A DNA stretch of 12,224 bases from Acidobacteriota bacterium (GTDB lineage: Bacteria > Acidobacteriota > Vicinamibacteria > Vicinamibacterales > UBA8438). Of this stretch, positions 1-6,965 are shown piece after piece. The notes under the pieces are model-generated. The model did not search any database. It had not been told where the DNA came from and saw only the letters and a program-made list of their open reading frames with translations. A program made the position numbers and the translations under genes. The stretch is taken from positions 1 to 12,224 of the forward strand of contig WTGR01000686.1 of assembly GCA_011523485.1 (NCBI GenBank), given 5' to 3'. The number at the start of each line of letters is the position of its first letter. The stretch's first letter is position 1.

Positions 1-864
1 CACGGCTGGTCGCGCGACCGGCTGCGGGAGTACTGCCGCGGCGCCGACCTGTACATCGACCTGTCGGGCGGCTGCTGGTTCTGGCGCGACGAGTACCGCG
101 CGATCCCGCGGCGGATCTTCATCGACTCGGACCCGGTGTTCACCCAGCTCGCCATCGCCAAGGGCGTCGGGTGGTACGTCGACTTCTTCCGCGGCTTCGA
201 TCACCTCTTCACGTTCGGGGCGAACGTCGGCAAGCCGGCCTGCGACGTGCCGACCGGCGGGTTCACGTGGCGCCCGACCTGGCAGCCGGTCGTCACGCGG
301 CTCTGGCGCACCGACCGTCCGCCGGCCCGCGACCGCTTCACGACCGTGATGACCTGGAAGACGGAGAGCTTCACCGACGTCGACGGCAACAAGGACCGCG
401 AGTTCGTCCGGTTCATCGACCTGCCGGCACGCACCGCGGCGCGCTTCGAGCTGGCCGTCAACGGCCCCCACGATCTGCTGCGGGCGCACGGCTGGGCGCC
501 GGTCGACGCGATGCGCGTCTCGCGCACAGCGGACGGCTACCGCGAGTTCATCCAGGACTCGAAGGCGGAGTTCGGAGTGGCCAAGCACGCCTACGTCGCG
601 CACCGGTCCGGGTGGTTCAGCGACCGCACCGCGTGCTATCTGGCCGCGGGCCGCCCGGCCGTCGTGCAGGACACCGGGTGGAGCGCTCATGTCCCCTCCG
701 GAACGGGCCTGATTCCGTTCTCCACGGTCGACGAGGCGCTCGAAGGACTTGCCCGCGTCGAACGCGACTACCCGCTGCACGCCGCACGGGCCGCCGAGAT
801 CGCGCACGAGTGCTTCGACGCCGCGCGCGTGCTGCCGCGGCTGCTCGAGGCGGCGTCCGGGTGA
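1..864 (+). CDS. Glycosyltransferase, CgeB-like / GT-B fold (5' truncated by window)
   Basis: The reading frame is open from base 1 to the TGA at 862-864, so about 287 C-terminal residues are present and the start lies outside the window. The middle part contains IDSDPVFTQ. The C-terminal part contains HRSGWFSDRTACYLAAGRP followed by VVQDTG, a pattern typical of CgeB-like and other GT-B glycosyltransferases in which the C-terminal Rossmann domain binds the nucleotide-sugar. The ending FSTVDEALEGLARV also fits. It probably transfers a sugar to a glycan or small acceptor in the cytoplasm; donor and acceptor cannot be read from sequence. A GT4 glycosyltransferase follows 65 bases downstream on the same strand, so the two may be co-transcribed. 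The family call is moderately firm; the substrate is unknown. Confidence 0.8.
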   Translation, partial: HGWSRDRLREYCRGADLYIDLSGGCWFWRDEYRAIPRRIFIDSDPVFTQLAIAKGVGWYVDFFRGFDHLFTFGANVGKPACDVPTGGFTWRPTWQPVVTRLWRTDRPPARDRFTTVMTWKTESFTDVDGNKDREFVRFIDLPARTAARFELAVNGPHDLLRAHGWAPVDAMRVSRTADGYREFIQDSKAEFGVAKHAYVAHRSGWFSDRTACYLAAGRPAVVQDTGWSAHVPSGTGLIPFSTVDEALEGLARVERDYPLHAARAAEIAHECFDAARVLPRLLEAASG

Positions 865-901
865 CACGGAACGACACGGAGTGACGCCGGACGACGCCGA
901 G
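862..901. repeat. Degenerate 10-11 bp tandem repeat between two glycosyltransferase genes
   Basis: Right after the stop of the first gene, imperfect units read roughly GTGACACGGA, ACGACACGGA, GTGACGCCGGA and CGACGCCGAG. That is about four diverged copies of an 'acgacrccgga' type unit. No function is apparent. It fills most of the 65-base spacer before the next gene. Confidence 0.35.
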
Positions 902-929
902 AGCGGCGCGTGGACTATCGTTGCACGCG

Positions 930-2012
930 ATGCGGATCGCCCTGGTAGCGCCGGTCGCCCAGTCCGTGCCGCCCGCACGCTCCGGCTCCATCGAGGCGGT
1001 GACGGACCTGCTGGCGCGAGGCCTCGTCGCTCGCGGGCACGACGTCACCCTCTTCGCGGCGGGATCATCCGAGACCCCGGCGAAGCTGCACGCCATCTTC
1101 CGCGAGGGCTACCACGCGGACGAGGCTCTTTGGCCGTGGGAGCTGTGCGAGCTGTTCAATCTCGCGGCGGCCGTCGAGCGCGCTTCGGCTTTCGACGTGA
1201 TCCACGCCCAGGCCGAGTACGCGCCCCTGGGGCTGGCGTTCGCGCGCCTGTCGCCGGCTCCCGTCGTCCATACGGTCCACCACTGGCCGACCGACCCGGA
1301 GATTGCGCTCTGGTCACGCTATCCGGAAGCCCCGTTCATCGCCGTCTCGGCCGCGCAGGCGCAGCGGCTCGCGGGATTGACGGTGGCCGGCGTCGTGCAC
1401 CACGCGGTCGACCCCGCGGGGCTCCCCTACCGGCCGGACCCGGACGACTACCTGCTGTTCCTGGGCCGCTTCACGGCCGGCAAGGGCGTGCTGGAGGCAA
1501 TCGACGCGGCGCGGCGCAGCGGCATGCGACTCGTGCTCGCGGCGGCGGACAACGACTACTACCGCGAGGTGGTAGCACCCTTCGTGGACGGCGACGGGGT
1601 CGTCTATCGAGGCGAGGTGGATCCGGCCGGCCGCGCCGCATTGCTGGGCGGCGCGCGCGCCCTGCTCTATCCCGTGCAGTCCGAGGAACCATTCGGGCTC
1701 GTGCTCGCCGAGGCGATGACCTGCGGCACGCCGGTGGCGGCGCTCGACCGCGGCGCGGTCGGCGAGCTGCTCGACGACGGGGTCACGGGCCGCGCCTTCG
1801 ACAGCCTGGAGGAGTTGGCGGCGGGCATCCCACGGATCATCACGTTCGACCGCGCGCAGGTCCGCGCCCGCGCCCTGGCGCGCTTCCACCCGGATCGCAT
1901 GGTGGAGGGGTACGCCCGGATCTACGCCGCGTTGGCGGCGGCCGGGCCGGACCTGCCGGCATCCGTGACTCCGACTCAGCGCCCGAAGAGCGACCCGCCG
2001 CCGAGCTCGTAG
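930..2012 (+). CDS. GT4-family glycosyltransferase
   Basis: A retaining GT-B glycosyltransferase of 360 residues. The N-terminal half begins MRIALVAPVAQSVPP (first Rossmann strand) and carries HTVHHWP near residues 114-120. The C-terminal donor-binding half begins at FLGRFTAGKG (178-187). It contains the GT4 EX7E signature with E253 and E261 in EEPFGLVLAEAMTCGTP, followed by the usual G-E-L-L-D-D-G-V-T-G loop (278-287). I chose ATG 930 because the Rossmann strand starts there; a TTG at 921 would add three residues. No strong Shine-Dalgarno sequence is visible. The last 16 or so residues are proline- and serine-rich and lie beyond the fold. The last 37 bases overlap, tail to tail, the oppositely oriented MBL-fold gene. 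Acceptor and donor are unknown. The upstream glycosyltransferase suggests glycan or glycolipid assembly. Confidence 0.9.
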   Translation: MRIALVAPVAQSVPPARSGSIEAVTDLLARGLVARGHDVTLFAAGSSETPAKLHAIFREGYHADEALWPWELCELFNLAAAVERASAFDVIHAQAEYAPLGLAFARLSPAPVVHTVHHWPTDPEIALWSRYPEAPFIAVSAAQAQRLAGLTVAGVVHHAVDPAGLPYRPDPDDYLLFLGRFTAGKGVLEAIDAARRSGMRLVLAAADNDYYREVVAPFVDGDGVVYRGEVDPAGRAALLGGARALLYPVQSEEPFGLVLAEAMTCGTPVAALDRGAVGELLDDGVTGRAFDSLEELAAGIPRIITFDRAQVRARALARFHPDRMVEGYARIYAALAAAGPDLPASVTPTQRPKSDPPPSS

Positions 2013-2926
2013 AAGACGATCGGGACGAAGTCGTTCGCCGTCCACGTCGCCTCCCGCCCCCACTGCGCGTCGTAGGCGGCGGCAGGCGCGGCCTCCATCA
2101 CCCGCTCGAGGGTGTAGCCCTGCGCGATCATCGCCCGCACGCGGTCGCGCACGTCGACGATCATCTCCAGGAACTCGACCATCGCGTCACGCCCGACGAC
2201 CTGCAGGCCGTGCCCGGGAATCACCCGGGTGTCCGGTCCCGCCATGGCGATCGCCTTCTCGAGCGCCGCGACGGTGCCCGCGACCGTGCCGCCGTTGTAG
2301 ACGTCGACGATCGGGTAGCTCGTGGTCCGGAAGACGTCGCCGAGGTGCAGCACGTCGGACTCCGGAAAGTGCACGAAGGTGTCGCCGTCGGTGTGGGCGG
2401 CCGGCGCCAGGAACGCCCGCACCTCCTCGCCGTTGAAGTGGAAGCTCACCGCGTCGTTGTAGGTCACGACCGGCCGCGCGCCGGCCGCGGGACGCGGTGC
2501 GAAGCTCCCGCCGCGGCGCGGGAAGCGAAGACGCTCCAGCGCGCGGACCCGCACGTTGTCGTGCGCGAAGATCAGAACGTCCCGGTCCGCCAGCGGCTCG
2601 TTGCCGCCGATGTGGTCGGGGTGCACGTGCGTGTTGATCAGGAAGCGGATCTCGCCGTCGGACACGCTCCGCACCGCGGCGACCAGCCTCTCGGCGAGCG
2701 GTGCGAACAGGGAGTCGACCAGCAGGACGCCATCCGGACCGGCGAATACGCCGACGTTCCCGCCGCCGCCAGGGCGCATCACCATGTGGACCTGACCCGC
2801 GACGGGCACGACGGTCAACTCGACGCCGGCAAACCGGTCGATGGGGTTCTGCGCTCCGGCGACCGCGACAGCCACGATGCAGGCCGCGGTCAGAACGGCC
2901 AGTACGGTACGAAGTACCACCCTCAT
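1976..2926 (-). CDS. Exported metallo-beta-lactamase-fold hydrolase
   Basis: A 316-residue MBL-fold enzyme with an N-terminal signal peptide: Arg-containing start MRVVLRTVL, hydrophobic core about residues 8-24, and likely cleavage after VAVAGA near residue 25. It is probably periplasmic. All metal-binding positions are present: H100, H102, D104 and H105 in THVHPDHIGG, H178 in AAHTDGDT, D197 in LHLGDVF, and H239 in IPGHG. This should be a complete dinuclear zinc site. The spacing resembles the secreted 'MBL fold metallo-hydrolase' (SoxH/quinoprotein-relative-like) group. A class B beta-lactamase identity is not supported, and the substrate is unknown. The ATG at 2926 overlaps the stop of the upstream ribbon-helix-helix gene (ATGA), so translation is probably coupled. 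The 3' end overlaps the plus-strand GT4 gene by 37 bases. Confidence 0.92.
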   Translation of the reverse strand: MRVVLRTVLAVLTAACIVAVAVAGAQNPIDRFAGVELTVVPVAGQVHMVMRPGGGGNVGVFAGPDGVLLVDSLFAPLAERLVAAVRSVSDGEIRFLINTHVHPDHIGGNEPLADRDVLIFAHDNVRVRALERLRFPRRGGSFAPRPAAGARPVVTYNDAVSFHFNGEEVRAFLAPAAHTDGDTFVHFPESDVLHLGDVFRTTSYPIVDVYNGGTVAGTVAALEKAIAMAGPDTRVIPGHGLQVVGRDAMVEFLEMIVDVRDRVRAMIAQGYTLERVMEAAPAAAYDAQWGREATWTANDFVPIVFYELGGGSLFGR

Positions 2927-3189
2927 TCGCCGGGCCGCACCCTGTTCCGGGCGATGACGTCGGCCGCCGAAAGCGAATGGAAGGAGGAGTCCGGCGCCGC
3001 GAAGGCACGCGTCAGCTCGGCCTTGAGGCGCTCGTAAGCCTCCTGCTCGGACCGTTCCTTGTCACGCCGGATGAGATCGCGAATGTACTCGCTGATGTTC
3101 TCGTACGACCCGTTCTCACCGACATTGGCCGCGACGTAGTCGCTGAGGGCGCCGCTGAGGCGAACCGTCATCGTGGTCGTGCGTGGCAT
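2923..3189 (-). CDS. Ribbon-helix-helix (CopG/ParD-like) antitoxin-type regulator
   Basis: An 88-residue protein. Residues 5-11 (TTMTVRL) form the predicted DNA-contacting beta strand. Helix A covers about 12-23, followed by a turn with GSYENISEYIRDLI, where helix B (about 32-44) matches the ParD/CopG 'GxYxxxSEYIRxLI' pattern. A charged helix (44-64) and a C-terminal tail follow, as in ParD-type antitoxins that use the tail to bind a toxin. AGGAA sits 6 bases upstream of the ATG as a fair ribosome binding site. No ParE/RelE-like toxin is visible on either side. Instead the stop overlaps the ATG of the exported MBL-fold hydrolase. It is therefore an orphan antitoxin-like gene or a dedicated transcriptional regulator of that operon. 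The fold call is firm; the role is inferred. Confidence 0.88.
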   Translation of the reverse strand: MPRTTTMTVRLSGALSDYVAANVGENGSYENISEYIRDLIRRDKERSEQEAYERLKAELTRAFAAPDSSFHSLSAADVIARNRVRPGE

Positions 3190-3209
3190 GGCGTGTTCCT
3201 CGGCTGCCG

Positions 3210-3238
3210 TGTACTCATCATAATCAATATTCTGTACA
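3210..3238 (-). promoter_or_regulatory. Putative promoter/operator of the RHH-MBL operon
   Basis: An AT-rich patch stands out in the high-G+C intergenic space. On the minus strand it holds TATGAT (3217-3222), one mismatch from a sigma-70 -10 box, about 28-33 bases upstream of the RHH start codon. The patch is flanked by a 5-bp inverted repeat, TGTAC (3210-3214) and GTACA (3234-3238), with AATATT (3226-3231) between. I see no convincing -35 box. An RHH protein could bind such repeats for autoregulation; this is inference. Confidence 0.4.
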
Positions 3239-3352
3239 TCTCAGCGTGCCGGCGACCTCGCGGAGCTGCAAGGTTGCCATCCTCGTCTCCGCCACCCGTG
3301 GCGTGCCGGGTCGTCCGTGACGTACCCTTCCTCCGTCGCAGGCACATCGACC

Positions 3353-4333
3353 ATGCCGACCCCCACGAATCTTCGCGGCCGTTCGCTGCTGGCGGTCTTC
3401 GCGCATCCGGACGACGAGTCGATCGCGTGCGGCGGCCTGCTGGCGTGGTGCGCCCATCTGGGAGGCGAGGTGTCGCTGCTCTGCATGACGCGCGGCGAGC
3501 ACGGTCGCGGCTCGACGGCGGGCAGCGAGGAAGGAGCCCTGCGATCCAGCCTGTGCGCGCGCGACGAGCACGGTGAGAGCCCGGGAGAGGTCGCACGGAA
3601 ACGGCGGCGGGAGCTGGAGGCGGCCGCGCGGGCGCTCGGCATCGGCGCCGTGACGCTGCTCGACCACGAGGACGGCATGCTGCCCTGGCTTGCCGCCGGT
3701 CCGCTGCGGTCCGAGATCGAAGGGGCGATTCGCGTGCGCCGGCCGGAGGTCGTCGTCACCTTCGATGCCGACGGTCTCTACTGGCACCCGGACCACATCG
3801 CGGTGCACGAGCTGACGACGGCCGCCGTCATGACGCTGCGCGATGACGCACCGGCTCTGTACTACGTCACGATGCCTTCCGGATCGATGCGCGCCGTCGC
3901 GGATCATGCCGCGGAGGCGTTGCGGGGCGGCACGGCCAACGAGCCGCCATCAGGTGGCGCTTCGGATCCAGGACGCCGGAGAGACTCCATGAAACGCCGC
4001 CCGCCGTCGTCGATTCTCGGGGTGTCGGACCCGGATGCCTTCGGTTCGGCAGCGCCGGCGCCGACACTGGTCGTCGACGCCGGCGCCTTCGCGACGCGGA
4101 AGCTCGCGGCCCTGACCTGCCATGCGTCGCAGTTCCACGGCAGCGCACTGGCCTGCGTCACCGAGCAGGACGCCCCTCGCCTGCTGGGCATCGAACACTA
4201 CAGAAGGGCGCCGGCCGGCGCAACGGGCCGCACGTTCCTCGAAGACCTCGGCTCGCCACCCGAGCCATCCGCCGGGCCCCGCCATGCCGGCAATCACCCC
4301 CCGGGCGAAGGCCGAACGGCGCCGCCATGCTGA
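3353..4333 (+). CDS. PIG-L-family deacetylase (LmbE-like N-acetylglucosaminyl deacetylase)
   Basis: A zinc-dependent amidohydrolase of 326 residues, of the family that removes acetyl groups from N-acetylglucosaminyl conjugates (MshB, BshB and GlcNAc-PI deacetylases). The diagnostic AHPDDE motif is at 17-22 (H18, D20, D21), and the second metal motif WHPDHIAVH at 144-152 gives H145, D147, H148 and H152. The core is normal, but there are hydrophilic insertions around residues 50-80 and 185-225 and a Pro/Gly-rich tail, so it is longer than the usual 220-280 residues. I chose ATG 3353 because the fold begins soon after; a GTG at 3317 would add 12 residues. Its stop lies inside the start of the following methyltransferase gene (ATGCTGA), indicating translational coupling. 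The likely substrate is a GlcNAc-bearing glycan or thiol precursor, but this cannot be decided here. Confidence 0.92.
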   Translation: MPTPTNLRGRSLLAVFAHPDDESIACGGLLAWCAHLGGEVSLLCMTRGEHGRGSTAGSEEGALRSSLCARDEHGESPGEVARKRRRELEAAARALGIGAVTLLDHEDGMLPWLAAGPLRSEIEGAIRVRRPEVVVTFDADGLYWHPDHIAVHELTTAAVMTLRDDAPALYYVTMPSGSMRAVADHAAEALRGGTANEPPSGGASDPGRRRDSMKRRPPSSILGVSDPDAFGSAAPAPTLVVDAGAFATRKLAALTCHASQFHGSALACVTEQDAPRLLGIEHYRRAPAGATGRTFLEDLGSPPEPSAGPRHAGNHPPGEGRTAPPC

Positions 4334-5655
4334 TCGAGACTCTCGACCTCCTCCGCTGCCCCTTCTGCGGCACCCGCCTGTCGGTCGTCGACAACGCCGC
4401 GCTCGACCGCGGGCGAGACCGCATCGAATCCGGCGTTCTGGGCTGCGAGTGCTGCGCCTTCCCGGTGGTCGCAGGGATTCCGATCCTGATCGCCGACGAC
4501 GCGACACGGGATGCGATGCACGTGCTGGAGGCGGGACGGCGCGACGACGCGCTCCACATGCTGCTCGGCCTGGACGGCGCGCGGCTCGACGTCTTTCGCG
4601 AGATGACCCGGCGTGCCGGCCGGGCGACGTATCGCGATCTCCTCGGCGTGCTGTGCCTGGACGCCGAGGCGGACTATATGCTTCATCGGTTCTCGGACCC
4701 GACCTGCCTGCTCATCGAGGCGCTGCTCGACGCGCTGGAGCACCGCGGGCATCCCGACGCCGCCGGCGACCCGACGAACTCGGTCGACCCGCAGACAGGT
4801 GCCGGAACCGGAGCAGCGGACCGCCCGGGGCCCGGCGCGGCCCCGCTACGGCGCGCCCTCGACCTGTGCGGCGGCTCGGGCCATCTCACCCGCACGCTGC
4901 TGCGTCAGCCCGCGTGTGCGAGCACGGTCCTCGCCGACGTCCACTTCTGGAAGCTCTGGCTCGCCGCCCGCATCCTGGCCCCGGGTTGCGAGCCCGTCTG
5001 CTGCGACGCCAACAGCCCGCTGCCGTTCGCGGACGACCGGTTCGCGACGGTACTTCTGAGCGACGCGTTTCCCTACATCTGGCACAAGCGGCTGCTCGCC
5101 GGCGAGATGCAGCGCGTCGCGACCGGCGACGGCGTGATTGCCATGCCGCACCTGCACAGCGCCCACGGCGAGAACTACTCCGCCGGCGACACGCTCTCGC
5201 CCGCCGCCTACGCGGACCTCTTCGCAGCGCTGAAGCCCAGGCTCTTCGACGACCGACATCTTCTGGACCGCGTCCTCGACGACCGGGTCCTCGATCTGGC
5301 GAACCACACGCTACCGGCCGCATGCGGCGACACGCCGTCGATAACCCTCGTGGCCAGCCGCGATGGCGCGCTGTACCGACACTACCCGGTGGCCGACCCG
5401 CTCGACCTGACCGGCGTGCTGGCCGTCAACCCGCTCTACCGCGTCGACTACGCGGACGGCGTCTCGCGGCTCACGCTCACCTTTCCGACGTCGGAGTACG
5501 AGGACGAGTTCGCGCTGGTCAAGCGGTACCTGCCGGCGAGCGTCACCGTCGACGCCGACCTGCGGAGCGCAATCACACCGGCCGGAGTCGGCGCCCGATA
5601 CAACGAGTTGCGCCGGCGGCGCATCCTGATCGATGCGCCGCCTCGCTACTGCTGA
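4327..5655 (+). CDS. Trm112-like zinc ribbon fused to class I SAM methyltransferase
   Basis: A 442-residue two-domain protein. Residues 1-55 are a Trm112/YbaR-like zinc ribbon with CPFC (C11, C14) and CECC (C40, C43) ahead of VVAGIPIL, the typical end of that domain. After a helical stretch and a Gly/Ala/Pro-rich linker (about 140-173), a Rossmann methyltransferase domain starts with motif I DLCGGSGH (179-186). It continues with LADVHFWKLWLAARIL (acidic residue after strand 2) and LPFADDRFATVLLSDAF (motif II/III region). The C-terminal part (about 270-442) is unfamiliar to me. ATG 4327 overlaps the PIG-L stop by 7 bases. The enzyme probably methylates the product or partner of the deacetylase pathway, but the acceptor is unknown. 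This architecture occurs in methyltransferases next to glycan and natural-product genes. Confidence 0.85.
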   Translation: MLIETLDLLRCPFCGTRLSVVDNAALDRGRDRIESGVLGCECCAFPVVAGIPILIADDATRDAMHVLEAGRRDDALHMLLGLDGARLDVFREMTRRAGRATYRDLLGVLCLDAEADYMLHRFSDPTCLLIEALLDALEHRGHPDAAGDPTNSVDPQTGAGTGAADRPGPGAAPLRRALDLCGGSGHLTRTLLRQPACASTVLADVHFWKLWLAARILAPGCEPVCCDANSPLPFADDRFATVLLSDAFPYIWHKRLLAGEMQRVATGDGVIAMPHLHSAHGENYSAGDTLSPAAYADLFAALKPRLFDDRHLLDRVLDDRVLDLANHTLPAACGDTPSITLVASRDGALYRHYPVADPLDLTGVLAVNPLYRVDYADGVSRLTLTFPTSEYEDEFALVKRYLPASVTVDADLRSAITPAGVGARYNELRRRRILIDAPPRYC

Positions 5656-5747
5656 AGACCCGGAAAGCTGAACGCATACCGCTTCCGCCACAAGGAACTC
5701 ACGGCAGCCACATCGCGACGGAAGATTCGACTGCGCGGTTCCGATCA

Positions 5748-6357
5748 TCACGACAAACCCAGCTCGCTGAGAATGAACCGGCACCCCGAGTCGAACCGGG
5801 GTAGCATCTTGCAGTGGTATCCGCGGAGTTCCTCCAGGACGTTCTGATCGTCGAAATCCTTGGAGTTCCTGTTCAGGAAACAGCTCCGATCGGTTCGAGA
5901 CTCCTTGAGATGCGACAGCATCGACGAATAGACGAGGGCGTCTTGCGGCGAGAGATCGTGCAACTGTTGGTATCGCGCTGATGCGGTCACGACAAGCGCG
6001 TCCACGGGAATGACCTCGGCCGCTATTAGCAAACGGGAGCGTACTTCCTCAAGGCACTTGGTTTCCTCGTTGGTAACGTTGATCAGAAGTGCAGCCAAGT
6101 GTTGGAATTCGTCCCGGCGACCCGCATAGGTTGCCGTCCGGACGATCTGGTTGAGTTCGGCGTCCAGCCTTTCCTTCAATCTCTTGCGTTGTTGCGCTCG
6201 CCGCGTGAGTATCGTACGGCTCAGCGAGCGAATAGGCGGGTACAACGAGTCGCACGTGCCCCCCTTCGCAGAGACTCAGGATTTTCTCGCAACTTGCGAA
6301 CTGCTCCTGCCGCAATGCGAGCTCGAGAACGAAGTTCGACTCGACATAGACGTTCAC
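5748..6357 (-). pseudogene. PIN-domain ribonuclease-like protein, split by a frameshift
   Basis: Two reading frames together make one PIN protein of about 203 residues. The first frame starts at GTG 6357 (VNVYVESNFVLELAL) and runs as PIN sequence through PAYSLAEPYDT, ending near 6208. The family-like sequence then resumes in another frame from about 6209 (LTRRAQQRKRLKERLD) to the TGA at 5748. That second piece is also an uninterrupted frame from 6245. A loss of two bases (or gain of one) near 6207-6212 explains the break. Candidate catalytic acids are E6 (Glu where Asp is usual), E46 in SLAEP, the Asp of SPQDALVY (5940-5942) and Asp residues in NRNSKDFDD (about 5850-5858). All four remain, but split between frames. 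The GTG overlaps the stop of the upstream nuclease-like gene (GTGA). G+C is near 50%, well below neighbours. Possible explanations are inactivation, programmed frameshifting or an assembly error. Confidence 0.75.
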
Positions 6358-6851
6358 GTCTCGGCTTCGAATCTGATGCGCCCGTTCTTGACAGCGGCGT
6401 GAAGGCCGGACCTGACAAGCCAACTCCGGTCGTCGGCGCTCTCTTCTGACGCGCCTTCCGAGCGAATGACGTCACCGAGCCAGGCGCCAACGAGCATTTC
6501 GAAGGCAGCGCCACTGACGCTGTGAGGTTCCACACCGGCGCGTTTGAAGTACGGTTCGAATTCGGATTCTGTGTCAGCTACGTACGTCGGCGGAACCTCG
6601 GCAGGCTCCATGCCGGCCTCCTTCCACAGATACAACCGGTCCGGTGTGACGAGAAGAAAGAACTCGGCATCCCGCGCTCCCCCGTGAGCGATGATGTTGC
6701 GTCGCGTCCGAGCGGCCCATTCGTGAGAAGTTCCCCGCTTGTTCTTGACTTCAGCGAGCGCCGCCAATCGATCGGCACGATCGTAGAGTGCGAGGTCAAG
6801 AACAGAAGCCACCGTCCAACCCCCTCTACTCCAGATGCGTTCCCGGAACAT
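6354..6851 (-). CDS. PD-(D/E)XK nuclease-like protein
   Basis: A 165-residue protein that I recognise by motif only. SVLDLALYDRADRL then LAALAEVKNK fits the PD-(D/E)XK core: D19 (or D24) on the first catalytic strand, and E34-V-K36 on the next. After that come a helix with EWAARTRRNIIAHG and a strand FFLLVTPDRLYLW, as in small restriction-endonuclease-like proteins. The remaining half (about 85-165) is helical and unassigned. ATG 6851 has no clear Shine-Dalgarno sequence. The frame stays open upstream with no usable start for some distance, so the N terminus is uncertain. Its TGA overlaps the GTG of the PIN gene, so the two are coupled. Local G+C is about 50-60%, which suggests horizontal acquisition. 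A toxin, defence or RNA/DNA repair role is possible; none is shown. Confidence 0.7.
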   Translation of the reverse strand: MFRERIWSRGGWTVASVLDLALYDRADRLAALAEVKNKRGTSHEWAARTRRNIIAHGGARDAEFFLLVTPDRLYLWKEAGMEPAEVPPTYVADTESEFEPYFKRAGVEPHSVSGAAFEMLVGAWLGDVIRSEGASEESADDRSWLVRSGLHAAVKNGRIRFEAET

Positions 6852-6884
6852 GGCAGGATCTGAAGGACGACTCCACAGTGCTGT

Positions 6885-6890
6885 ATTGTA
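6885..6890 (-). promoter_or_regulatory. Possible -10 box of the nuclease-PIN pair
   Basis: The minus strand reads TACAAT, one mismatch from TATAAT, 34-39 bases upstream of the ATG at 6851. It lies within the 114-base spacer that follows the sulfatase-like gene. No matching -35 box is visible at 16-18 bases, so the call is tentative. Apart from this, the spacer holds only a weak GAGG/CCTC hairpin (about 6924-6935) without a T-tract. Confidence 0.3.
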
Positions 6891-6965
6891 CCATGGCCGC
6901 CGCCTGGAAGGATCCGAGGCCGACCTCCTTATTGGCAGGCGGCCCCGGTGCGCGGAGCTCGGCTG

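Noticed and set aside
1976..2926. Class B beta-lactamase resistance gene
   Set aside because: The zinc motifs are common to all MBL-fold hydrolases, and nothing specific to true beta-lactamases was recognised.
749..3037. A 762-codon plus-strand open frame crossing three genes
   Set aside because: It is Arg/Gly/Pro-rich with no domain pattern and lies antisense or out of frame to recognisable GT4, MBL-fold and RHH genes. Long spurious frames are expected at this G+C content.
5776..5810. Minus-strand GGTTCGACTC flanked by CCCC/GGGG, resembling a tRNA T-arm or a tRNA-derived attachment site
   Set aside because: Register does not give a proper five-pair T-stem with a seven-base loop, no other tRNA arms surround it, and the bases encode the PIN C-terminal LPRFDSGCRF.
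6852..6965. Terminator after the LtaS-like gene
   Set aside because: Only a four-pair GAGG/CCTC stem is present, with no following T-tract.
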